A stretch of DNA of 64,000 bases from Ahrensia sp. (GCA_002706335.1 PAKZ01000006.1:124001-188000), one strand, 5' to 3'; positions 18,200 through 28,105 are shown, numbered from the stretch's first letter. Numbers and translations: made by a program. The notes: generated by a model not told the origin, from the sequence alone.

Positions 18200-18224
18200 C
18201 GCCCCCATCCTTCGGGTGGGGGCG
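18200..18224 (+). promoter_or_regulatory. Strong intercistronic hairpin between xylF and xylH
   Basis: An 11-bp stem (CGCCCCCATCC paired with GGGTGGGGGCG, one T-G wobble) closes on a TTC loop. No T-run follows (TACAGATACTG), so it is not a classical terminator. Such hairpins after binding-protein genes commonly protect the upstream mRNA and lower expression of the permease genes. The sequence shows the hairpin; the role is inferred. Confidence 0.7.
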
Positions 18225-18252
18225 TACAGATACTGACACTCGGAAGACGGCC

Positions 18253-19566
18253 ATGACCGACACGTCCACTACGGCGAGCGCGCCGGCGAAGCCGCGCAAC
18301 ATCATCGCGTCGCTGGAACTCGATACCCGCCTGCTTGGCATGATTGGCGCCTTTATCGTCATCTGCCTCGTTTTCAATATCCTGACCGGCGGACTTCTGG
18401 ACGGTCGGTTCCTGACGCCGCGCAATATCTTCAACCTGACGATCCAGACCGCCTCGGTCGCCATCATGGCGACGGGAATGGTATTCATCATCGTCACGCG
18501 GCATATCGACCTTTCCGTCGGTTCCCTTTTGGCGACCTGTTCCGCCATGATGGCGATGACGCAGACGGTGGTGACGCCGGAGTGGCTCGGCCTCGGCCTC
18601 AATCACCCGGCCACGGCGCCGATCGCGATTGGCGTCGGCGTGCTTACTGGCGTCCTGATCGGGGCGTTCCATGGCTGGATCGTCGGATATCTGGGCGTGC
18701 CCGCCTTCATCGTGACGCTTGGCGGCCTGCTGGTCTGGCGTAACGTCGCCTGGTACCTGACGACCGGGCAGACGATCGGCCCGCTCGATCACAATTTCAC
18801 ACTGTTCGGCGGCATCGATGGCACGCTCGGACCGACCCTGAGCTGGGGATTCGGGCTGATCGCAGTCGCGCTTGCCTTCTATGCGATGTGGCGGGGCAGA
18901 GCGAACAAGGGCGCCCACGAATTTCCGGTCAAGCCGCTCTGGGCGGAAGCCGTGCTTGGCGCGCTTGTCGCGATTGCCATTCTCGGCTTCGTCGCCATCC
19001 TGAACGCCTATGAAATCCCCGGTCCGCGCCTGGAGCGCCTTTTCGAGGCGCGCGGTGAAGTCATGCCGGAGGGATATACGTCCGGATACGGAATACCCTA
19101 TTCGGTCCTGCTGCTGATCGCGGTGGCGGTCGTCATGACGGTCGTTGCCCAGCGGACGCGTCTCGGGCGTTACATTTTCGCGACCGGCGGCAATCCGGAC
19201 GCGGCCGAGCTGTCGGGTATCAATACCCGTTTGCTGACCGTCAAGGTCTTCGCCATCATGGGCGCGCTCTGCGGGCTTGCGGGTCTCGTGGCTTCGGCGC
19301 GCCTGTCGTTTCATTCCAACGATATCGGCACACTCGACGAATTGCGCGTCATCGCTGCGGCTGTCATTGGCGGCACGGCGCTTTCGGGCGGGCTCGGAAC
19401 GATCTACGGCGCCATTCTGGGCGCTCTGATCATGCAGTCCCTGCAATCCGGCATGGCGATGGTCGGCGTCGACGCTCCGTTCCAGAACATCGTCGTTGGC
19501 GCGGTCCTCGTCGTCGCCGTGCTGATCGATATCATTTACCGCAAGCGCACGGGGGCCAAAGTATGA
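18253..19566 (+). CDS. xylH: Xylose-type ABC transporter permease
   Basis: The 437-residue protein has about 10-12 hydrophobic segments. It carries the BPD-transp-2 family motifs IIVTRHIDLSVGS (residues ~78-90), FHGWIVGYLGVPAFIVTLGG and a late GLGTIYGAILGALIM. XylH forms the membrane channel with XylG. The length is larger than RbsC (~320), as usual for XylH. It is translationally coupled to the ATPase gene, whose ATG overlaps the stop by 4 bp. Confidence 0.92.
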   Translation: MTDTSTTASAPAKPRNIIASLELDTRLLGMIGAFIVICLVFNILTGGLLDGRFLTPRNIFNLTIQTASVAIMATGMVFIIVTRHIDLSVGSLLATCSAMMAMTQTVVTPEWLGLGLNHPATAPIAIGVGVLTGVLIGAFHGWIVGYLGVPAFIVTLGGLLVWRNVAWYLTTGQTIGPLDHNFTLFGGIDGTLGPTLSWGFGLIAVALAFYAMWRGRANKGAHEFPVKPLWAEAVLGALVAIAILGFVAILNAYEIPGPRLERLFEARGEVMPEGYTSGYGIPYSVLLLIAVAVVMTVVAQRTRLGRYIFATGGNPDAAELSGINTRLLTVKVFAIMGALCGLAGLVASARLSFHSNDIGTLDELRVIAAAVIGGTALSGGLGTIYGAILGALIMQSLQSGMAMVGVDAPFQNIVVGAVLVVAVLIDIIYRKRTGAKV

Positions 19567-20342
19567 GCACGAATGCTGCGCCGCTCGTCGAACTGCGTGA
19601 CCTGCAGAAATCCTTCGGCGGTATCAAGGCCGTCGATCACGTCAATATCGACCTCAAGGCCGGCGAAGTGGTCGGCGTGCTGGGGCATAACGGCGCGGGA
19701 AAATCCGTGCTGATGAAAATGCTTTCCGGCGCGCTGCAACGCGACGGCGGCGACATCTACATCAATGGCGAGAAGGCGGTGATCAACAATCCCCGCGACG
19801 CCCGCCGTTACAATATCGAGACGATCTACCAGACGCTGGCTCTGGCGGATAATCTCGATGCTTCGTCGAACCTGTTTCTGGGCCGCGAGATGGTCTCCGC
19901 CACGGGGCTTCTCGACGACAATGCGATGGAAGCCGAAACCCGCAAGATCATGCATCGCCTCAACCCGAATTTCCGTCGCTTCCACACGCCGGTCTCAGGC
20001 CTCTCCGGTGGACAGCGGCAATCGGTGGCGATCGCGCGCGCGGTCTATTTCAACGCCAAGATCCTGATCATGGACGAGCCGACCGCCGCGCTCGGTCCGC
20101 ACGAGACGCAGATGGTCGCCGACCTGATCCAGGAGTTGAAACGCTCGGGCATCGGCATTTTCCTGATCGACCACGATGTCCATCAGGTGAAGAATCTCTG
20201 CGACCGCGCGAATGTGATGAAGAACGGCCAATTGGTCGGCACCGTCGAGGTCGACAAGGTCAGTTCCGACGATCTTCTCGGCATGATCATCGCCGGCAAG
20301 AATCCGCCATCGGCCATCCCCGGGCCCGGCGCTCTCGCCTGA
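19563..20342 (+). CDS. Sugar ABC transporter ATP-binding protein (single nucleotide-binding domain)
   Basis: The 259-residue protein has one complete ABC cassette: Walker A G41-HNGAGKSV (usual T replaced by V), signature [14 protein letters not shown], Walker [13 protein letters not shown] and a switch His in LIDHDVH. Enterobacterial XylG is a tandem of two cassettes (~500 residues); this is a half-size version as found in many Alphaproteobacteria, and would act as a homodimer. It is the last gene of the xylFHG-like operon. A GC hairpin follows. Confidence 0.9.
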   Translation: MSTNAAPLVELRDLQKSFGGIKAVDHVNIDLKAGEVVGVLGHNGAGKSVLMKMLSGALQRDGGDIYINGEKAVINNPRDARRYNIETIYQTLALADNLDASSNLFLGREMVSATGLLDDNAMEAETRKIMHRLNPNFRRFHTPVSGLSGGQRQSVAIARAVYFNAKILIMDEPTAALGPHETQMVADLIQELKRSGIGIFLIDHDVHQVKNLCDRANVMKNGQLVGTVEVDKVSSDDLLGMIIAGKNPPSAIPGPGALA

Positions 20343-20362
20343 CGCGAGTAAGAGGTTCAGAG

Positions 20363-20389
20363 CGCGGCAGATAGTCACATCTTGCCGCG
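20363..20389 (+). terminator. Hairpin after the xyl operon
   Basis: CGCGGCA-GAT pairs with ATC-T-TGCCGCG (7+3 bp, one bulged T, 6-nt loop), 21 bp after the ATPase stop. No T-run follows, so termination strength is uncertain. Confidence 0.45.
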
Positions 20390-20410
20390 TTCGACCTGTA
20401 TCTCCTAAAT

Positions 20411-20424
20411 ATGATTTATGTCAG
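20411..20424. promoter_or_regulatory. Weak FNR-like site upstream of fnrL
   Basis: ATGAT-TTAT-GTCAG differs from TTGAT-N4-ATCAA at the outer base of each half and at G for A, 91 bp upstream of the fnrL start. It may allow autoregulation. The two better boxes in this window are more convincing. Confidence 0.3.
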
Positions 20425-20514
20425 AGTCGCATTTCGACGCGGCTTTTGCATGCCGTGTTGCAATGAAGCGATAAGAAAAAACCGGAACAGCATGACGGGG
20501 AAAGCGGACTGGCG

Positions 20515-21252
20515 ATGAATACAGCCCGGAAAGACGTTCACAACTCGGATATTCCGGTGATTTGCCGTGCCTGCGAGGCGCGGCACAAGGGCGTGTGCGG
20601 TGCGCTGACGCCGGAACAGCTGACCAAGCTGAACCGTTTCACCAAGCAGCACAGCTACCAGAGCGGTCACGAATTGCTGTCGGCGGGCGAGGATGTTCAT
20701 CGCTACTCCAACATACTGCGCGGCGTGGTGAAACTGTCGAAGCTTCTCGCCGATGGCCGTCAGCAGATTGTCGGCCTGCAGTTTGCACCGGATTTCATGG
20801 GACGGCCGTTTCGCGAGCAGAGTAATGTAATCGCCGACGCGGCGACCGATGTGCGTGTCTGCTCCTTCCCGAAAGCCGTGCTGGAAGAACTGGTCCGCGA
20901 ATCGCCGAAACTCGAACACCGCCTGCACGAGCAGACGCTCGAGGAACTCGACGAGGCGCGCGAGTGGATGCTGACCCTCGGCCGAAAGTCGGCGGGCGAG
21001 AAGGTCGCCAGCTTCCTGTTCCTGATTGCGGCGCATATCGACCCGGAACTGGACGCCCATGAAGGTCCGATCCAGTTCGAATTGCCCCTCAAGCGTTCGG
21101 ATATCGCCGATTTCCTCGGCCTCACGATCGAGACCGTCAGCCGTCAGATCACAAAGCTCCGCAAGGCCGGCGTGATCGAGGTGGAGAACAACCGCACAGT
21201 GATCGTGCCCGACCTGGAACGTCTGCGCTCGGCCTGCGAACGCGACGACTGA
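20515..21252 (+). CDS. fnrL: Crp/Fnr-family oxygen-responsive regulator (FnrL)
   Basis: The 245-residue protein has cysteines placed for an oxygen-labile [4Fe-4S] cluster: C17-x2-C20-x7-C28 near the N-terminus and C116 in the sensor barrel. The HTH (residues ~190-215) contains TIETVSRQ, where E, S and R read the TTGAT half-site as in FNR. This separates it from FixK types, which lack the cluster. It should activate microaerobic genes. FNR boxes lie upstream of the hemerythrin/hemN and ccoN genes and of ccoG in this window. Confidence 0.93.
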   Translation: MNTARKDVHNSDIPVICRACEARHKGVCGALTPEQLTKLNRFTKQHSYQSGHELLSAGEDVHRYSNILRGVVKLSKLLADGRQQIVGLQFAPDFMGRPFREQSNVIADAATDVRVCSFPKAVLEELVRESPKLEHRLHEQTLEELDEAREWMLTLGRKSAGEKVASFLFLIAAHIDPELDAHEGPIQFELPLKRSDIADFLGLTIETVSRQITKLRKAGVIEVENNRTVIVPDLERLRSACERDD

Positions 21253-21279
21253 TCTGTTCGGTCGGGACAAACCTGACGG

Positions 21280-22419
21280 CTAATGTTCAGCCGCCTCTAG
21301 TGCCTTCTCGCGCAGACCGTCTAGATATTCGGCGCTGCTGTTGGTGCTGATGCGCACCCATAACGGCTTGTGATCGGAAAGCTGATAGGTCAGCCAGGAT
21401 TTAAAATAGCGCTTCAGGTCGCCTTCGTTCTCCTTTCCGTTCGGCGAAGCCAGCATCTGCTGCTTGTATGTTTCCCAGTCCTTCGGGCGGTAGAGCTTCT
21501 TGTAGATATCGACGATTCCGGCGTTGCGATGCTTCGGGTCGTCAACGTCGCTGTCGATATATTCGATGACTTTGTCATCGGCGATGAAAGCAATCTGGTC
21601 GTAATATTTGTTCCCGCTGAAATTTGTCGGGTCGCCAAGTTTCTTCGGCACGGTGAACCCGTTGTCCAGCAAGGCCTTCATGGTCTTGTGATCGGGATGG
21701 ACAATGTTGAAATCGCCTAGAAGGATCAGGGCGCGATTGTCCTTGAGTGCCTTTTTCGCCCGTTTTCCGAAATATTTGGCGATGCGATCGATTTCGTCGA
21801 CCCGTTCGTCGAGCGCCGGGCCGCTTTCCGCCCCGTAGTAAAGGTGCACAGTGCAGATATCGAACTTGAACCAGCCGGATTGAAATCTCGTCAGGAACGG
21901 CGTGCGGCGAAACTGCTTTCCCGAGTAGAGTTTCTTGCCCTCTTCCGTTTCGACAAGTGCCTTGCTGATCAGCATATTGCTCGGCAAGACGATCTCGCCA
22001 GAGATGTTCTTGAACCAGAGTTTGCGCTTGTCGAAGACGAAGGTGAGGCGCTCGCCGTTCCCTCCCAGCGACGGGTCGGTTACATCGGTCGCGATGTAAT
22101 CCCAGTCCCGGCCGAGGATGTCAATCACCTCTTCCAACTCGTCGAGTTCGTTCACTTCCTGAACGGCGATGAAGTCGAAACGAGAGAGTATTTCGGCAAT
22201 GTAGTACAAGGTTTCCGGGCTCCGATAGCCGAAGCCGCGCCGCGTGCCCGGTGCGCCGAAATCCCGGATATTCCAGCTCGCTAGAAGGAGATTCTTGTCT
22301 GTATCCTTGTCGGGGATATCCGCATCGAGTTGTTTTTGCAGGTCCCTGAGATTTCCGATAACGCGAGCGCGTTCTTTAGGGTCCTTGATCTTGTATCGAA
22401 GCGAGCTGTAGTACGGCAT
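21280..22419 (-). CDS. Endonuclease/exonuclease/phosphatase-family protein
   Basis: The 379-residue protein has EEP-fold motifs in order: LLLASWNIRDFG (N-terminal Asn metal site), DFIAVQEVNE (the catalytic Glu), YYGAES, LILLGDFNI-x-H (D-x-N) and YQLSDHKPLWVRI (final S-D-H). The Mg-dependent phosphodiesterase set is therefore complete. No signal peptide is visible. The substrate (nucleic acid, inositol phosphate or lipid) cannot be told. Its codon use is slightly more AT-rich than the neighbours. It is a monocistronic gene between fnrL and hemN. Confidence 0.82.
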   Translation of the reverse strand: MPYYSSLRYKIKDPKERARVIGNLRDLQKQLDADIPDKDTDKNLLLASWNIRDFGAPGTRRGFGYRSPETLYYIAEILSRFDFIAVQEVNELDELEEVIDILGRDWDYIATDVTDPSLGGNGERLTFVFDKRKLWFKNISGEIVLPSNMLISKALVETEEGKKLYSGKQFRRTPFLTRFQSGWFKFDICTVHLYYGAESGPALDERVDEIDRIAKYFGKRAKKALKDNRALILLGDFNIVHPDHKTMKALLDNGFTVPKKLGDPTNFSGNKYYDQIAFIADDKVIEYIDSDVDDPKHRNAGIVDIYKKLYRPKDWETYKQQMLASPNGKENEGDLKRYFKSWLTYQLSDHKPLWVRISTNSSAEYLDGLREKALEAAEH

Positions 22420-22641
22420 GGTGATCCTCTTCGCCTGTCGCTTGCGAAATAATCTCTCCTCGATATGTTTTTGTCCAGCAACAATATGGTTTGCGGGACT
22501 TCGTGCGCGACCGGGTCGGAAAGGTTTAATATTTCAATATCTCAACTATTTGATCGAAATACAGGAAATATCGAGGTAAATTCTCTGCTGAGGCGGCGGT
22601 GGCGCCCCGTCGTACCGCAGCGCAAAACCTGTTCGGGGCAG

Positions 22642-22662
22642 GGCGGTCTTAGTCAGACCGCC
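22642..22662 (-). terminator. Possible terminator hairpin at the end of hemN
   Basis: A perfect 8-bp stem (GGCGGTCT/AGACCGCC) with a 5-nt loop overlaps the hemN stop codon. There is no clear T-run on the minus strand. The 233-bp gap from 22420 to 22652 holds otherwise only AT-rich promoter-like sequence for the endonuclease/phosphatase gene. Confidence 0.4.
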
Positions 22663-24014
22663 TTGGAATAGCGAACGGAACTGTCGTTCAGATAGGCGTC
22701 GAACCAGCTCGCGACGATACGGGTGAAAGGACGCGCTTCTTCGCGTATCGCGAAAGAGTTGCCGTCGATATGGCAGAGCCCGAACGTGTCGTTTGCGACC
22801 GCGATCTTCGCCTCGGCGATGTAGGAGCGGGCCGCATAGCCGAACCGGTCCTCAAGCGCATCGAAGGAAAAGGCGAAGTCGCACATCAGCCTTTCGATGA
22901 TCCAGGCCCGGATGCGGTCGTCGAGGTTCAGCTGCACGCCGCGCATGGCCGAGATCTGGCCGTCCTGAACGGCCTTCTCATATTGTGCGGTCGGCACGAT
23001 ATTCTGCACATAGGCGTCGCCATAGGAGCTGATCGACGATGCGCCGACACCGATCAGTGTCTGGCAGGCGTCGGTCGTGTAGCCTTGGAAATTCCGGTGC
23101 AACCGGCCTTCCTCGGCGGCGATCGCCAAGGTGTCGCCGGGCTTGGCGAAATGGTCGATTCCGATGCGGCGATAGCCGGCGTCGGCGATCCGGTCGGCAG
23201 CCAGTGCCGCATGGCGGAAACGCTCCATCGTGCCCGGCAGGTCCTCGTCGCGAATCAGCTTCTGGTGCTTTTTCATCCACGGCACATGGGCGTAGCCGAA
23301 CAGTGCAATGCGGTCCGGCGAAAGCGACAGCACCTTTTCGATGGTCGCCATCAGCCGTTCCTCGGTCTGCAGCGGCAGGCCGTAAAGTGCGTCGATATTC
23401 AGCGAATGTATCCCGGTGGCGCGCAGCGCCGCGATCACGTCGCGGGTCTGCTCGAAGGTCTGCGGCCGGTTGATCGCTTGCTGCACGGCGTCGGAAAAAT
23501 CCTGTACGCCGACGCTTGCGCGTGTCACGCCGAGCGCGACAAGGCCTGTCAACGTCTCGTCGGTCACGTCCGAGGGGTCGATCTCGACGCTGATCTCGGT
23601 CTCCGGGCCCACGTCGAAATGTTCTCGCAAAGCGCTCGAAAGGCGTTCAAAATCCGGCCGGCGCAGCATGCTCGGAGACCCCCCGCCGAGATGCAGATGC
23701 GCCAGCCGGAGTCGGCTGCCGGCGGTTTCCCGCACGGTAGCCAATTCCGTGATCAACGCGCCGACATAGGCTTCGACCGGCGCGTATTTGAGAGTGTGTT
23801 TGGTGTTGCAGCCGCAGAACCAGCACAGCCGGTCGCAAAACGGTATGTGCAGATAGAGCGAGACGGCTTCGCCGGCCGGCAGTTTCCGCAGCCGCGACCG
23901 CGCGATCGCGAGGCCGTTCTGGTCGGCAAAATGCGGAGCGGTCGGATAGCTCGTATAGCGCGGCACGCTGCCGCGCTGACCGGCCAGGATACGTTCGGCG
24001 TCCATCACGGGCAT
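22653..24014 (-). CDS. hemN: Oxygen-independent coproporphyrinogen III oxidase
   Basis: The 453-residue protein has the radical-SAM motif C60-D-R-L-C64-W-F-C67 followed by GC (HemN-type CxxxCxxC), and PRYTSYPTAPHF at the N-terminus. Later LHLGGGSPSML, LNIDALYGLP and a C-terminal HemN domain follow. It converts coproporphyrinogen III to protoporphyrinogen IX without O2, supplying haem under low oxygen. It overlaps the upstream hemerythrin-like gene by 10 bp, so both share the FNR-box promoter at 24587. Confidence 0.96.
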   Translation of the reverse strand: MPVMDAERILAGQRGSVPRYTSYPTAPHFADQNGLAIARSRLRKLPAGEAVSLYLHIPFCDRLCWFCGCNTKHTLKYAPVEAYVGALITELATVRETAGSRLRLAHLHLGGGSPSMLRRPDFERLSSALREHFDVGPETEISVEIDPSDVTDETLTGLVALGVTRASVGVQDFSDAVQQAINRPQTFEQTRDVIAALRATGIHSLNIDALYGLPLQTEERLMATIEKVLSLSPDRIALFGYAHVPWMKKHQKLIRDEDLPGTMERFRHAALAADRIADAGYRRIGIDHFAKPGDTLAIAAEEGRLHRNFQGYTTDACQTLIGVGASSISSYGDAYVQNIVPTAQYEKAVQDGQISAMRGVQLNLDDRIRAWIIERLMCDFAFSFDALEDRFGYAARSYIAEAKIAVANDTFGLCHIDGNSFAIREEARPFTRIVASWFDAYLNDSSVRYSKAV

Positions 24015-24520
24015 GCCTTTCGGACCTTGCAGAGGAGGGGAACGATATGCTCCCGCTCGAATGCGATGTGACGGCGCAGGCCCTCGAAGAAGCCGCGCAG
24101 CATATAAGCCAGCGTCTCGGCATTGGAGGAGGCCCGGTCGGTGACGAAGCGAATCATTGCGTCGGCGACCTCATCTGCGAAACTCTCGTCTTCCCAATGC
24201 TCGTAGCGCAGGCGCTCGACCGTCGATTTCAAGGTGTCGTCCACATTGTCTGTCGTCATGAGCAGGGGAAAAAGCGTCTTCTCCTCATACTCGTGGGCGG
24301 CGCGAATCATCGGGTGGATCTGTCGTGCAAGGCTCAGGCACATCTGCGTATCGGAGAGGGCAGGCAACTCGTCGGCGACTTCCTCGAGTCGGTCGCACAG
24401 CACGATCTGCTCGTCGTGATGGACGAGCAGTTTACTGCAGACGGATTCGATATCTTTCCCGGCTGCATGCGGCAACGGGATCACATTATCCTCTGACATG
24501 ATGACCTGTTCGATTTTCAT
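24005..24520 (-). CDS. Hemerythrin HHE-domain protein
   Basis: From the ATG at 24520 the protein is 171 residues (an in-frame start at 24559 is possible but would move it close to the FNR box). Helices carry histidines and acidic residues in hemerythrin-like spacing: LLVHHDEQ, IHPMIRAAHEYEEKTLFPLL, YEHWEDESF and RRHIAFEREHIVPLL. Such proteins bind a di-iron site and are linked to O2, NO or iron-sulphur repair. It overlaps hemN and is divergent from ccoN, which suggests an oxygen or NO role in microaerobic growth. Confidence 0.85.
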   Translation of the reverse strand: MKIEQVIMSEDNVIPLPHAAGKDIESVCSKLLVHHDEQIVLCDRLEEVADELPALSDTQMCLSLARQIHPMIRAAHEYEEKTLFPLLMTTDNVDDTLKSTVERLRYEHWEDESFADEVADAMIRFVTDRASSNAETLAYMLRGFFEGLRRHIAFEREHIVPLLCKVRKACP

Positions 24521-24586
24521 CAACACGGCACCTCGATAGGGTCGTTCAACTGTCGCCAAGCATTGCCCGTTGGTTCAGTGTCCACA

Positions 24587-24600
24587 TTGATTCAGGTCAA
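24587..24600. promoter_or_regulatory. FNR box in the hemerythrin-hemN / ccoN divergent region
   Basis: TTGAT-TCAG-GTCAA matches TTGAT-N4-ATCAA at all but one position. It lies 67 bp from the hemerythrin start and 104 bp from the ccoN start, in a 183-bp divergent spacer. It is suited to FnrL control of both operons. Confidence 0.85.
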
Positions 24601-24703
24601 GGCAGTTGAGAGCGAAGCGTTGACATAAGGTCAGTGCGAAAAGGGGTCGGGCGGCCGGGACAGCCGAGACCGACCAAACGCATGTCCGAAGGGGGTCTTA
24701 CCC

Positions 24704-26320
24704 ATGAATAATAGCTTAGGGACCGCGCTGGTCGGGTTGGGAGCATTCCTTTCCCTGCTCGGTGCGGCATTTGCTCAGGATGCGGCGTTTTCAACGCATG
24801 CCTGGGTCATCTTCATCGTCCTCGCCATCGCGACTGTCGTGATGCTGCGAAACACCAAGTTCTCTGCTGCGGGCAACGCGCCCGTCGATACGTCCGGCTA
24901 CATGGACGGCGTGATTCGTTATGGCACGGTCATCACGCTGTTTTGGGGGATCGTCGGATTTCTCGTCGGCGTCGTCATCGCCTCGCAGCTTGCCTGGCCG
25001 GAACTCAACATTGAGCCCTGGTTCAATTTCGGCCGCATGCGGCCGCTGCACACCTCGGCGGTTATCTTCGCCTTCGGCGGCAACGCGCTGCTCGCGACCT
25101 CCTTCTACGTTGTTCAGCGGACCACGCGCGCGCGCCTGTTCGGCGGCGGTCTCGCCTGGTTCGTGTTCTGGGGCTACCAGCTGTTCATCGTCATGGCGGC
25201 GACCGGCTATCTTCTGGGCATCACCGAAGGCCGCGAATATGCGGAGCCGGAATGGTATGTCGATCTCTGGCTGACGGTCGTCTGGGTCGCCTACCTGATC
25301 GTGTTCATGGGCACGATCTTCAAGCGCAAGGAGCCGCATATCTATGTGGCGAACTGGTTCTATCTCGCCTTCATCGTGACCATCGCGATGCTGCACATCG
25401 TCAACAACCTGTCGATGCCGGTCTCGTTGCTGGGCGCGAAGAGCTACTCGGCCTTCTCGGGCGTGCAGGACGCTCTCACCCAGTGGTGGTATGGCCACAA
25501 TGCGGTGGGCTTCTTCCTGACCGCCGGCTTCCTCGGCATGATGTACTACTTCGTTCCGAAGCAGGCAGGCCGTCCGGTCTATTCCTACCGCCTGTCGATC
25601 ATCCACTTCTGGGCGCTGATCTTCCTCTACATCTGGGCCGGTCCGCACCACCTGCACTATACGGCGCTGCCCGACTGGGCGCAGACGCTCGGCATGGTGT
25701 TCTCGATCATGCTCTGGATGCCCTCCTGGGGCGGCATGATCAACGGTCTGATGACGCTGTCAGGTGCTTGGGACAAGCTCAGAACCGACCCGATCCTGCG
25801 TATGCTGGTGATCTCGGTCGCCTTCTACGGCATGTCGACCTTCGAAGGTCCGATGATGTCGATCAAGGCGGTCAACTCGCTCAGCCACTACACGGACTGG
25901 ACCATCGGCCACGTGCATTCCGGTGCTCTCGGCTGGGTCGGCATGATCTCGTTCGGCGCGATCTACTACCTGACGCCGAAACTGTGGAACCGCCAGCGCC
26001 TCTACAGCCTGCGCCTCGTCAACTGGCACTTCTGGCTGGCGACCCTCGGCATCGTGGTCTACGCGGCCGTGATGTGGGTGTCGGGTATCATGCAGGGCCT
26101 GATGTGGCGCGAGTATGATGCACAGGGCTATCTGGTCTACTCCTTCGCTGAATCCATCGCTGCGATGCACCCCTACTATGTGCTGCGCATGTTTGGCGGG
26201 CTCCTGTATCTCGCGGGCGCCCTGGTGATGGCCTTCAACATCTACAAGACGATCCGCGGCGACGTGCGGTCCGAGGTGCCCATGGGTGCCGAGGCCGAGG
26301 CGCTTGCGCCCGCGGAATAA
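24704..26320 (+). CDS. ccoN: cbb3-type cytochrome c oxidase subunit I
   Basis: The 538-residue protein has 12 or more hydrophobic helices and conserved haem and copper histidines, for example [54 protein letters not shown] and [16 protein letters not shown]. These mark the CcoN/FixN catalytic subunit with low-spin haem b and the haem b3-CuB site. It reduces O2 with high affinity. It is the first gene of ccoNOQP, downstream of an FNR box. Confidence 0.98.
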   Translation: MNNSLGTALVGLGAFLSLLGAAFAQDAAFSTHAWVIFIVLAIATVVMLRNTKFSAAGNAPVDTSGYMDGVIRYGTVITLFWGIVGFLVGVVIASQLAWPELNIEPWFNFGRMRPLHTSAVIFAFGGNALLATSFYVVQRTTRARLFGGGLAWFVFWGYQLFIVMAATGYLLGITEGREYAEPEWYVDLWLTVVWVAYLIVFMGTIFKRKEPHIYVANWFYLAFIVTIAMLHIVNNLSMPVSLLGAKSYSAFSGVQDALTQWWYGHNAVGFFLTAGFLGMMYYFVPKQAGRPVYSYRLSIIHFWALIFLYIWAGPHHLHYTALPDWAQTLGMVFSIMLWMPSWGGMINGLMTLSGAWDKLRTDPILRMLVISVAFYGMSTFEGPMMSIKAVNSLSHYTDWTIGHVHSGALGWVGMISFGAIYYLTPKLWNRQRLYSLRLVNWHFWLATLGIVVYAAVMWVSGIMQGLMWREYDAQGYLVYSFAESIAAMHPYYVLRMFGGLLYLAGALVMAFNIYKTIRGDVRSEVPMGAEAEALAPAE

Positions 26321-26332
26321 GGAGCCAATCCA

Positions 26333-27064
26333 ATGTCTTTCATTGAAAAACACGCTGTTCTTGAAAAGAACCTGACGCTCCTGTTCGCCGCCTCCTTTGT
26401 CGTGGTGACGATCGGCGGCATCGTCGAGATCGCTCCTCTGTTCTATCTGCAGAACACGATCGAGAAGGTGGAGGGGATGCGTCCCTATTCACCGCTCGAA
26501 CTGGCCGGACGGAACATCTATGTGCGCGAGGGCTGCTACCTCTGCCACAGCCAGATGATCCGCCCGTTCACCGACGAGGTGGAGCGCTACGGTCATTACT
26601 CGCTTGCGGCGGAGTCGATGTACGACCATCCGTTCCAGTGGGGATCGAAACGACCCGGGCCTGACTTGGCCCGGGTCGGAGGCCGCTACTCCAACGAGTG
26701 GCATGTCGAGCACCTGATCCACCCGCAGTCGGTGGTGCCGGAATCGGTCATGCCGTCCTACTCGTTCCTGGCGACCACCGAACTCAAGGTCGAGGACGTC
26801 CAGGGTCACCTGATCGCCAACCGGCGCGTGGGCGTGCCCTATTCGGACGAGATGGTCGAAAATGCGGAAGCCGATCTCATGGATCAGGCCAATCCCGATG
26901 CGGACTGGTCCGGTCTCGAAGAACGCTATCCTAAGGCCGTGCTCGGCGATTTCGACGGCGATCCGACCAAGGTGACGGAGATGGACGCGCTCGTCTCCTA
27001 TCTCCAGATGCTTGGCACGCTGGTCGACTTCTCGGTCTATCAACCCGAAGAAAACTACAGGTAG
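26333..27064 (+). CDS. ccoO: cbb3-type cytochrome c oxidase subunit II (mono-haem c)
   Basis: The 243-residue protein has one N-terminal membrane anchor (residues ~14-35) and a periplasmic haem-c domain with C68-Y-L-C71-H72. The FixO features [20 protein letters not shown] and SVMPSYSFL (Met ligand region) are present. It passes electrons from CcoP to CcoN. It follows ccoN by 12 bp. Confidence 0.97.
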   Translation: MSFIEKHAVLEKNLTLLFAASFVVVTIGGIVEIAPLFYLQNTIEKVEGMRPYSPLELAGRNIYVREGCYLCHSQMIRPFTDEVERYGHYSLAAESMYDHPFQWGSKRPGPDLARVGGRYSNEWHVEHLIHPQSVVPESVMPSYSFLATTELKVEDVQGHLIANRRVGVPYSDEMVENAEADLMDQANPDADWSGLEERYPKAVLGDFDGDPTKVTEMDALVSYLQMLGTLVDFSVYQPEENYR

Positions 27065-27073
27065 GGGGCGGCG

Positions 27074-27229
27074 ATGGAACTCGATTATCACAACATGCGC
27101 GCCTTCGCCGACAGCTGGGGTTTGGTCTTCATGTTCGCGGTCTTCGCGGTCGTGGTCCTGTGGACCCTCCGGCCCGGCGGCAAGAAATCCAGTGACGATG
27201 CGGCCCGCATCCCCTTCAAGGAGGACTGA
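27074..27229 (+). CDS. ccoQ: cbb3-type cytochrome c oxidase subunit CcoQ
   Basis: This is a small gene of 51 codons: one transmembrane helix (about residues 16-31, LVFMFAVFAVVVLWTL), then RPGGKKSSDDAARIPF and a charged tail. The size, helix position and place between ccoO and ccoP are those of CcoQ/FixQ, which stabilises the oxidase. The ATG follows GGGGGCGGCG, 9 bp after ccoO stops. It ends 3 bp before ccoP. Confidence 0.93.
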   Translation: MELDYHNMRAFADSWGLVFMFAVFAVVVLWTLRPGGKKSSDDAARIPFKED

Positions 27230-27232
27230 TCC

Positions 27233-28105
27233 ATGGCCGACAAGAACGAAATCGATGAAGTCTCAGGTGTCGAGACCACGGGTCACGAATGGGACGGCAT
27301 CAAGGAACTGAACAATCCGCTGCCGCGCTGGTGGCTGTGGACCTTCTACGCCACCATCGTATGGGCGCTCGCCTATACGGTCTTCTATCCGGCCTGGCCG
27401 GGCATCACGGGTGCGACAGCCGGTATCCTTGGCTGGTCCAGCCGCGGTGAACTCGCCCAGGAGATGACCGACCTGAAGGCATCGCAAGCCGTCTATCTCG
27501 AAAAGCTTGCTGCGACCGACGTCACCGAGGTCAGCGCGGATCCCGAACTGCTGCAGTTCGCCACGGCCGGTGGCGCATCGACCTTCAAGGTCTACTGCGA
27601 ACAGTGCCACGGCTCCGGCGCGCAGGGCGGTCCGGGCTATCCGAACCTCAATGACGACGCCTGGATCTGGGGCGGCACCATCGAGGACATCTACACCACG
27701 CTGATGCATGGCGTGCGCTACGAACAGGACCCGGATACGCGCATCTCCGACATGCCGGCCTTCGGACGCGACGAGTTGCTCGAACGCCCGGACATCAACG
27801 ATGTCGCGTGGTATGTGCGCAAGCTCTCCGGCCAGGAGTTCGACGAAGAGGCCGCCAACCGTGGCGAGACCGTCTTCGCGGATAACTGCTCGGCTTGCCA
27901 CGGCGAACAGGGTGAGGGCATGGCCGAACTCGGCGCGCCCAACCTGTCGGACGCGATCTGGCTCTATGGCGGCACCCATGCCGACATCGTCGCCCAGGTC
28001 ACCAGCCCGCGCCAAGGCGTGATGCCGGCCTGGAGCGGCCGTCTCGGCGAGACGACCGTCAAGCAGCTGGCCGTCTATGTCCACGGCCTCGGCGGCGGCC
28101 AGTAG
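27233..28105 (+). CDS. ccoP: cbb3-type cytochrome c oxidase subunit III (di-haem c)
   Basis: The 290-residue protein has an N-terminal membrane segment (about residues 32-52, WWLWTFYATIVWALAYTVFYP) and two haem-c sites, C122-E-Q-C-H and C219-S-A-C-H. This is the FixP/CcoP arrangement. The N-terminal HEWDGI-x-ELNNPLP is diagnostic. It receives electrons from cytochrome c. It is the last gene of ccoNOQP and is followed by a strong terminator. Confidence 0.97.
   Translation: MADKNEIDEVSGVETTGHEWDGIKELNNPLPRWWLWTFYATIVWALAYTVFYPAWPGITGATAGILGWSSRGELAQEMTDLKASQAVYLEKLAATDVTEVSADPELLQFATAGGASTFKVYCEQCHGSGAQGGPGYPNLNDDAWIWGGTIEDIYTTLMHGVRYEQDPDTRISDMPAFGRDELLERPDINDVAWYVRKLSGQEFDEEAANRGETVFADNCSACHGEQGEGMAELGAPNLSDAIWLYGGTHADIVAQVTSPRQGVMPAWSGRLGETTVKQLAVYVHGLGGGQ

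Noticed and set aside
24620-24634. TTGACATAAGGTCAG as a second FNR box upstream of ccoN
   Set aside because: The half-sites are separated by 5 rather than 4 bases, so it does not fit the FNR geometry.
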